From Sulfurovum sp. (lineage in GTDB: Bacteria; Campylobacterota; Campylobacteria; Campylobacterales; Sulfurovaceae): 64,000 bases of DNA. Location: the NCBI GenBank assembly GCA_020525365.1, contig JAIZOF010000001.1, positions 953,456-1,017,455 on the forward strand. Direction: 5' to 3'. The translations under genes and the position numbers were made by a program. The notes beneath the pieces were generated by a model that was not told the origin of the DNA, ran no database searches, and was given only the letters and a program-made list of their open reading frames with translations. Numbering within the stretch: the stretch's first letter is position 1; each line of letters opens with the position of its first letter. Shown here piece by piece: positions 59,064-64,000 of the stretch.

Positions 59064-60794
59064 ATGAAAACAATAATAAAAATAGGTCTAATAGCTTCTT
59101 TTCTGTCAATAGGGAATATGCTTTTTGCAGGTGGTCATATTTTGCTGGAAAGATCAGTTAGGCAACATATGCCAGAAGGATCAGTCAGGCAACATATGCC
59201 AACAAGATCAGTCAGGCAACATATGCCAGAAAGATCAGTCAGGCAATATATGCCAACAAGATCAGTCAGGCAACATATGCCAGAAGGATCAGTCAGGCAA
59301 TATATGCCAACAAGATCAATTAGGCAACATATGCCAGAAGGATCAGTTGCACATGTATCGAAAGTAACCACATCATCTGCTAAATCATCATCTGCCAAGC
59401 CAAAGCGTCAGATGCGAGGCAATATGACCCTAAAGTATAATATTTTACCAGGCAGTGTTGATACGGTTGGCGATATGTTCTTAAAGGGTATAGTTTACAA
59501 ACGACTCAGATCCAATACTTTTTTGTGGGATTGGACTAATGAGAATGAAGCCAAAAAGCGTAAGACGAATAAAGCTTGGGGTTTAGGTGGAAGCCTTGTC
59601 TACAAAACTGCGGTATTTAATGGTTGGAGTACTACTTTCGCATATTATGGATCCCTAAACCCTGATTTTTTTAGAATGGATTCAGCAGATGTAGGGTTTA
59701 CAAAAGCAGGAAAGGATACATTTAGTAGATACAAGGTTAAAATGGGTAATGGATTTGGTATTCAAGCTATTGCGCAGGGGTTCTTGGAGTACAATAATGG
59801 CACAATAGATATACGCGCAGGGCGCCAGCTTTTTGAGTCTGTATTCACCAAATCAAATGATACAAAAATGATACCAAATAGTTTTGATGGGATAACCATG
59901 TCTATCAAAATGTCTCCAAAGGTAAAAACTAGACTTGCTTACTTTGTAAAACAAAAACTAAGAGACCATCAGAATGCACATGATTTAGTTACCTTTAAAG
60001 ATGAAAAGGGTGAGAGTTGGGCAAATAATGATGATTCGGCTATTCACAAGGGCTTGAATTATGATGCATTTTTCATGGCTGGAGAAAATTTAAATCATAA
60101 AATGTATTTGATTGATTTTAATACAAAGGATATCAAAAATCTTAATTTAACATTGAGTGCGTTGAGTGTACCTGGTATTGTACAAGATTTTACAATAGAA
60201 GCACACTATAAAATACCTTTGGAAAAAAGTGGATGGATTGCAAGACCAGGCATAAGATATTTTGTACAACAAGATGATGGTGGAGGTGCCATAGCAGGCG
60301 ATAAAAATCTTAAAGGTAAACCATTAACAGGTTATGCACCAGGTGTAATTGGATCTCTGGATTCAAGTCTTATAAATGCCAGAATTGATCTAAAAATGCC
60401 GGATAAAAAAGGTTTCTTTAGAGTGGGATATTCTTTCGTTGATGATAAAGCAGATATTTTTGCACCATGGAGAGGCTTTCCAACAGGAGGATTTACAAGA
60501 GCAATGGCGCAATATAACTGGTATGCAAATACAAAAACCTATATGTTTAGAGCAGTCTATAAGTTTACACCAAAACTTAAGGCGAGTGTAAGATATGCCA
60601 TACAAGATTTTGATGACAATAAACCAGGAGTACAGGCTGATAGTGATGTGATTCATTTGGATATATGGTATAATTTCAATAAAAATTTACAAATGAAAAC
60701 ACGTGTTGGTATTGCTAAGGCTAATATAGATAATGTATCAAAACAAGATGTATCGTATAATGAGTATCGTCTTGAATTCAATTATCTCTTCTAA
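59064..60794 (+). CDS. Outer-membrane porin-like barrel with an N-terminal SVRQHMP repeat segment
   Basis: The 576-residue protein has a signal peptide (MKTIIKIGLIASFLSIGNML, cleavage near FA) and mature start GGHILLER. Seven 9-residue repeats of the form SV-RQ-H/Y-MP follow at residues 31-93. A long beta-barrel region (about 110-576) has alternating strands, including LSVNT-free Gly/aromatic-rich segments such as DIRAGRQLFESVF, and ends in EYRLEFNYLF, an outer-membrane-type C-terminal Phe. It resembles major porins/OprD-type proteins of this phylum. It may pass sulfur compounds to the periplasmic Sox enzymes. AAGGAAAG precedes the ATG. Confidence 0.75.
   Translation: MKTIIKIGLIASFLSIGNMLFAGGHILLERSVRQHMPEGSVRQHMPTRSVRQHMPERSVRQYMPTRSVRQHMPEGSVRQYMPTRSIRQHMPEGSVAHVSKVTTSSAKSSSAKPKRQMRGNMTLKYNILPGSVDTVGDMFLKGIVYKRLRSNTFLWDWTNENEAKKRKTNKAWGLGGSLVYKTAVFNGWSTTFAYYGSLNPDFFRMDSADVGFTKAGKDTFSRYKVKMGNGFGIQAIAQGFLEYNNGTIDIRAGRQLFESVFTKSNDTKMIPNSFDGITMSIKMSPKVKTRLAYFVKQKLRDHQNAHDLVTFKDEKGESWANNDDSAIHKGLNYDAFFMAGENLNHKMYLIDFNTKDIKNLNLTLSALSVPGIVQDFTIEAHYKIPLEKSGWIARPGIRYFVQQDDGGGAIAGDKNLKGKPLTGYAPGVIGSLDSSLINARIDLKMPDKKGFFRVGYSFVDDKADIFAPWRGFPTGGFTRAMAQYNWYANTKTYMFRAVYKFTPKLKASVRYAIQDFDDNKPGVQADSDVIHLDIWYNFNKNLQMKTRVGIAKANIDNVSKQDVSYNEYRLEFNYLF
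59154..59342 (+). repeat. 27-bp minisatellite, seven copies, inside the porin gene
   Basis: Seven in-frame units of 27 bp encode SVRQHMPEG or SVRQ(H/Y)MPTR/ER. Units alternate E-G/E-R and T-R endings, which suggests a 54-bp duplication history. Because the unit length is a multiple of three, copy-number change would keep the frame and only lengthen the linker. Long open frames on the other strand and in another frame arise from the repeat and are not genes. Confidence 0.9.
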
Positions 60795-60809
60795 TAATTA
60801 TAGTCTTAG

Positions 60810-61745
60810 ATGTTGAAAAACCTCATTTTATATGGTATTGCAACCATTTCTTTGAGTGCTTTTGATTATAATCTACATCCCAAAAAAGTAGCAGAAGATA
60901 TCTACTGCTTTTTTGGAAAACTTGAAAATATTTCCATGCAAAATGGTGGAAACATGGTTAATACATGCTATGTTCAAACCAAAGAAGGGTATGTTGTTAT
61001 CGATAGTGGTCCTACCTACTCCTACGCTTTACAAGCATATTCAAGTATGCAACAAATATCTAAGCTTCCAGTCAAATATGTTATCAATACGCATGATCAT
61101 GATGACCATTGGTTAGGCAATAGCTTCTATAAAAAACAAAATGCTTTCCTGATAGGACCAGAGACTTATGCAAAAAATATCTTTTTTGGAATGAAGACAA
61201 GGATGCAAAGGATGGTAGGTAGCGAGATATTTTCAGGTACCACCATAGTGAAACTTGATAAGATTGTTAAGCAATATCACAAAATACAGGTAGGAAAGAC
61301 TTTGTTTGAGATTAAACAGCTTGTATCTCAGGCACATACTAAGGGCGATTTAATTGTATATCTGCCTCAGAAAAAAGTACTTTTTGCAGGTGATTTAGTT
61401 TTTAATGATCGGATTACCTCTTTGCGTGACGGTTCTTTGATTGGATCTTTGCGGGCATTGGATTTAATAGACGAATTGCGGCCTAATGTGATTGTAGGAG
61501 GACATGGTTATCGTACAGATGCCAATGCAACACAAGCATTTAAAGGTTATCTCTTGGATATGAAAACAGAGATATTGGATGCACTTGACAATAATATACC
61601 AATAGAAGAGATTACAAAGAAGATACAAATGCCAGCATATAAAAATTTAAAACTTTACAATGTGCTACATCGTCGTAATGTATTTGATGCCTATCGAGAA
61701 CTCGAAATGTATGATGAAGATGAAATTAGAGGAGAGAAGCAATGA
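60810..61745 (+). CDS. Exported metallo-beta-lactamase-fold hydrolase, SoxH-like
   Basis: The 311-residue protein has a short signal segment (residues 1-17) and the MBL zinc motifs THDHDDH (about residues 94-100), QAHTKGDLIVYLP, LFAGDLVFNDR and VVGGHG. Its position in a sox region and its sequence pattern fit SoxH-like or quinoprotein-relay-type MBL proteins. Its reaction is not established in relatives; a role on glutathione- or thiol-bound sulfur is inferred. Its stop overlaps the next gene's ATG. Confidence 0.82.
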   Translation: MLKNLILYGIATISLSAFDYNLHPKKVAEDIYCFFGKLENISMQNGGNMVNTCYVQTKEGYVVIDSGPTYSYALQAYSSMQQISKLPVKYVINTHDHDDHWLGNSFYKKQNAFLIGPETYAKNIFFGMKTRMQRMVGSEIFSGTTIVKLDKIVKQYHKIQVGKTLFEIKQLVSQAHTKGDLIVYLPQKKVLFAGDLVFNDRITSLRDGSLIGSLRALDLIDELRPNVIVGGHGYRTDANATQAFKGYLLDMKTEILDALDNNIPIEEITKKIQMPAYKNLKLYNVLHRRNVFDAYRELEMYDEDEIRGEKQ

Positions 61746-62545
61746 AGATAGGTTTGATAAGATGTGTGGTGCTATTGGTTGGAACAATACTCTCTTTACA
61801 TGCTTTTAGCGGAGAAGATGTCTATCAAAAAAAATGTGCATCTTGCCATGAGTCCTATATTCCCATGAAGAAACTAATGAAGAATTTTGTTAAACATAAA
61901 AACAGGCTTTTAAAACTTAAAGCACCGACATTAAATCAACTCTCCTATCGACTCAAGCAACAAATAGGAGATTCTAGTGGTGATGAAGATATGCATCGTA
62001 TGGAAGTTGAAGCATTTATTTTTGACTATTTAAATCATCCCAATAAGCAAAAAACAGTCTGTTTGCATGATGTGATACAGTACTTTCCTGTTATGCCAAG
62101 CATGAAAGGAAAAATCAGTGAGGAGGAGGTTGAGGCAGTGAGCAACTATATTTATGATTTTGATAAAAATATGGTTGAACAAAAAAGTGTAAAGTACGAA
62201 TCCTTTTCTGTCGCATTAAAAAAAGTAATAAAAAGTAATAAAATCATTATGATAGAGGCTGTATCGAAACATTGCCATTTTTGTAAAAAAATGGAGAGAG
62301 AAGTAATGATAGATGAAGGTGTGGTGTCTGTGCTGAAAAAAGATTTTGTTGCCGTCACTGTGGATATTAGCAAAAATCCTTTGCCGATGGGACTTACTGC
62401 TGAATTGACCCCAACTTTCTTTTTTATCAATAAAGATAAAAATATACTACGACATATAGTTGGTGCACGAAACACTGAAGACTTTCTTCAAATTTTAAAA
62501 GAGGTAAAAATGAGCCAAAAAGGAGAAAATTATGGCAAACATTAG
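61742..62545 (+). CDS. Periplasmic cytochrome c-thioredoxin fusion protein (first copy)
   Basis: The 267-residue protein has a signal peptide (about residues 1-22), a c-type haem site CASCH at residues 32-36 (motif EDVYQKKCASCHESYIP), a helical middle with PVMPSMKGKISEEEVEAVSNYIYDF (a cytochrome c Met-ligand-like end), and a C-terminal thioredoxin fold with CHFC at residues 178-181 and cis-proline TPTFFF. The thioredoxin half resembles SoxW-type proteins. It probably carries electrons to or from thiol groups of the sulfur carrier. The next gene is a diverged duplicate. Confidence 0.82.
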   Translation: MKIGLIRCVVLLVGTILSLHAFSGEDVYQKKCASCHESYIPMKKLMKNFVKHKNRLLKLKAPTLNQLSYRLKQQIGDSSGDEDMHRMEVEAFIFDYLNHPNKQKTVCLHDVIQYFPVMPSMKGKISEEEVEAVSNYIYDFDKNMVEQKSVKYESFSVALKKVIKSNKIIMIEAVSKHCHFCKKMEREVMIDEGVVSVLKKDFVAVTVDISKNPLPMGLTAELTPTFFFINKDKNILRHIVGARNTEDFLQILKEVKMSQKGENYGKH

Positions 62546-63335
62546 ACGTATTATTATGCTATTAATCACAGGAACACTTTTAGTTTTAGCAAGAACAGGA
62601 GAAGAAGTTTATCAGGAGATATGCTCAAAATGTCATATTGCATATATTCCTGAAGATAAATTAAAAAAGAATTTCGATGAATACAACAATACCCTTCTTA
62701 AGCTTAAGGCACCACCTGTAAACCAGATTGCAATGGCAATGAAAAAAAAGCTAGGTAGCCCAAATACAAGTGAAAAAATGCGACGCCTTGAAGTGAGTGC
62801 ATTTATAGCAGATTATATCCTCTACCCTGATAAGAAAAAAAGTGTTCTAAGTGACAAGGTAAGAAAGCATTTTGGCATAATGCCGAGTTTAAAAGGAAAA
62901 ATATCTCCAGAAGATATTGAGATTATTAGTAATTTTGCGTATGATTTTGATCCCAAAAAATATATTAAATCAAGACACAATGATGTACCTTTTAAAAAGA
63001 TATTACACCGTGCAAGAAAAGAGAATAAGATCATTGTTGTTGAGGCAATGACTTCTCGATGTCATTTTTGCAAGAAGATGAGAAAAGGGGCACTTTCCGA
63101 TCCACGGGTTATGGCAATACTTCAAAAAGAGTTCATTATGGTTTCTATTGATCTTAGTAAAGAGAACCTTCCTTTGAATATGGATGTATCTATGACACCA
63201 ACATTCTTTTTTATTTTTGTAAATAAAAGAGAAGATATAGCCAAGATAAAGCGTATTCCTGGTGCTTGGAGTACACAAGATTTTTTAGATATCTTGAAAG
63301 AGTCTATTAAAGCAAAAAAGCAATATATTAAATAA
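62532..63335 (+). CDS. Periplasmic cytochrome c-thioredoxin fusion protein (second copy)
   Basis: The 267-residue paralog of the preceding gene has the same layout: signal peptide, CSKCH at residues 31-35, IMPSLKGKISPEDIEIISNFAYDF, and CHFC at residues 177-180 with TPTFFF. AAAGGAG lies before its ATG and its start overlaps the end of the first copy by 14 bp. It lacks several residues conserved around the first copy's haem helix, so the copies may differ in partner or potential. Confidence 0.82.
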   Translation: MANIRRIIMLLITGTLLVLARTGEEVYQEICSKCHIAYIPEDKLKKNFDEYNNTLLKLKAPPVNQIAMAMKKKLGSPNTSEKMRRLEVSAFIADYILYPDKKKSVLSDKVRKHFGIMPSLKGKISPEDIEIISNFAYDFDPKKYIKSRHNDVPFKKILHRARKENKIIVVEAMTSRCHFCKKMRKGALSDPRVMAILQKEFIMVSIDLSKENLPLNMDVSMTPTFFFIFVNKREDIAKIKRIPGAWSTQDFLDILKESIKAKKQYIK

Positions 63336-63351
63336 AGAAGAAGGTATTTTC

Positions 63352-63798
63352 ATGTGTATATCAAAGAAAATTTTTCTACTTTGGTGTTGTTTGAGTACTT
63401 TTTTATTTAGTGAAACAGAATTTGCAAAACCAAAACCATCTATTGACAATCCTCGTAAAATTGTATTTTCTATTGATACAAATAATGATAAAATAGTTAA
63501 TCATGTTATTAGTACAGTCAATAATGTTATCAAATACTATAGACCAGAAAATACAGAAGTAGTAGTTGTTGTTTATAGTCAGGGGGTTAAAGTATTGCTT
63601 AAAAATAGTAATGACCATACCCGTAAACGCATTGAGGCACTAATGACCTATGATATAGAATTTGTTGCTTGTGAAAATAGCCTACGTACATTAGGAATTA
63701 AAAAAAATGAACTAATAGATGATTTAAGTTTTGGTAAGGCAGGTATTGTGGAGATTATTGAGCATCAGCTACGGGGTTTTGTGTATATCAAACTATAA
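63352..63798 (+). CDS. DsrE-family-like exported protein
   Basis: The 148-residue protein has a signal peptide (residues 1-20). The mature part has a DsrE/F-like alpha/beta pattern: RKIVFSIDTNNDKIVNHVIS, VVVVVYSQGVKVLLKNSN, YDIEFVACENSLRTLGIKKNEL with a conserved-position Cys, and GIVEIIEHQLRGFVYIK. DsrE-like proteins carry sulfur on such a Cys. Its place in a sox island supports sulfur handling in the periplasm. Confidence 0.8.
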   Translation: MCISKKIFLLWCCLSTFLFSETEFAKPKPSIDNPRKIVFSIDTNNDKIVNHVISTVNNVIKYYRPENTEVVVVVYSQGVKVLLKNSNDHTRKRIEALMTYDIEFVACENSLRTLGIKKNELIDDLSFGKAGIVEIIEHQLRGFVYIKL

Positions 63799-63799
63799 T

Positions 63800-63830
63800 T
63801 TACACTTTTTTTACACTCATTTACTATACT
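63800..63830 (+). promoter_or_regulatory. Direct-repeat operator and promoter upstream of the last gene
   Basis: TTACAC (63800-63805) and TTACAC (63811-63816) are spaced 11 bp start to start, then TATACT (63825-63830) follows after 8 bp. The order and spacing equal those at 54807-54837 before soxX. It probably starts a second transcript controlled by the same regulator. Confidence 0.6.
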
Positions 63831-63888
63831 CTTTTGTGAGAATTGGCAATAAGGTCAGTATCAAAAACTATATAAAAAGGAAATTGTA

Positions 63889-64000
63889 ATGGATAGAATA
63901 CTTAAGGGAATAATAGGACTCTCTTTTATGGTTGTGTGTACAGTTGCTTCACAAGATATAGAGCTTTTTAGTTCACCCAATCCAAATGGAAAGATTACTC
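63889..64000 (+). CDS. Start of an exported protein (3' end outside window)
   Basis: From ATG 63889, preceded by AAAAGGAAATTG, 37 codons are visible. They encode a signal peptide (MDRILKGIIGLSFMVVC, cleavage near VAS) and the mature start QDIELFSSPNPNGKIT. This is too little to name. Its promoter element links it to the sox regulation. Confidence 0.55.
   Translation, partial: MDRILKGIIGLSFMVVCTVASQDIELFSSPNPNGKIT

Noticed and set aside
59154-59342. Regular repeat that might be a CRISPR array
   Set aside because: The units are contiguous 27-bp copies without spacers and lie inside a coding frame; no cas genes are near.
59125-59398. Two long repetitive frames overlapping the porin start, one on each strand
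   Set aside because: They are by-products of the 27-bp repeat, whose length keeps all frames open. Neither has a ribosome site or other coding sign.
63352-63798. The exported protein at 63352 as a cytoplasmic DsrE sulfurtransferase of the Dsr pathway
   Set aside because: It has a signal peptide and no dsrF/H partners nearby; only the fold-level similarity is kept.

Overview
The window looks like a chromosomal segment of a sulfur-oxidising Campylobacterota (epsilonproteobacterial) bacterium, most like the Sulfurovum/Sulfurimonas group. Reasons are AT-rich DNA, the lysC-hobA-holB-folP order (HobA occurs only in this phylum), an rnr-holA-rpsF-ssb-rpsR order, the dimeric all-alpha dUTPase, the cbpA-hspR pair, class II DAHP synthase, an ArsRS-like two-component pair and a soxXYZAB cluster. 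No rRNA, tRNA, CRISPR array or intact insertion sequence was seen.

Layout: 0-10.7 kb holds housekeeping genes (dut, purL, purH, an rRNA/tRNA methyltransferase, cbpA-hspR, coaX, hisG). A truncated TetR gene meets a truncated hydrogenase-protease-like gene at about 7.66 kb. 10.7-13.0 kb is a lipoprotein subtilase followed by a separately encoded propeptide-like protein. 13.2-15.5 kb is rpsR-ssb-rpsF-holA. 15.47-22.59 kb is a large fold-back: the right arm carries intact htpX, mqo and the 5' part of ilvC plus the first third of rnr, and the left arm is an indel-ridden inverted copy of all of them. 22.9-32.4 kb has a DASS transporter, dprA, a TlpA-like protein, nagZ, an RND/LolA-like/outer-membrane-barrel operon and ruvX. 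32.4-35.84 kb is a second indel-ridden stretch in which a Fic gene, a zinc-ribbon gene and the 3' half of ligA can be read only by changing frame repeatedly. 36.9-41.1 kb is rppH-lysC-hobA-holB-folP. 41.2-48.8 kb is hemW, tatB-tatC-queA, tlyA-ribF-cmoA and class II DAHP synthase. 48.9-51.7 kb is an ArsRS-like pair and a Tat-exported phosphoesterase. 51.85-64 kb is a sulfur-oxidation island: a membrane-anchored periplasmic sensor, response regulator and histidine kinase, then soxXYZAB, a repeat-bearing outer-membrane porin, a SoxH-like metallo-hydrolase, two tandem cytochrome c-thioredoxin fusions, a DsrE-like protein and the start of another exported protein.

The two indel-ridden stretches share one character: frameshifts every few tens of bases, homopolymer shortening, and damage to a normally essential gene (ligA). 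I infer that both are unpolished or chimeric assembly sequence rather than natural pseudogenes. The first appears to have replaced roughly 1.6 kb of rnr. Reads must be checked before any biology is drawn from them.

Most interesting biology: a direct repeat TTACAY-N5-TTACAC-N8-TATNNT occurs with identical spacing upstream of soxX and upstream of the last gene, matching what the neighbouring OmpR-type regulator would be expected to bind. An acidic DIGGF(D/E)E motif is shared by the RND protein and its operon-mate outer-membrane barrel. A subtilisin propeptide-like protein is encoded in trans. The cytochrome c-thioredoxin fusion genes are duplicated in tandem.
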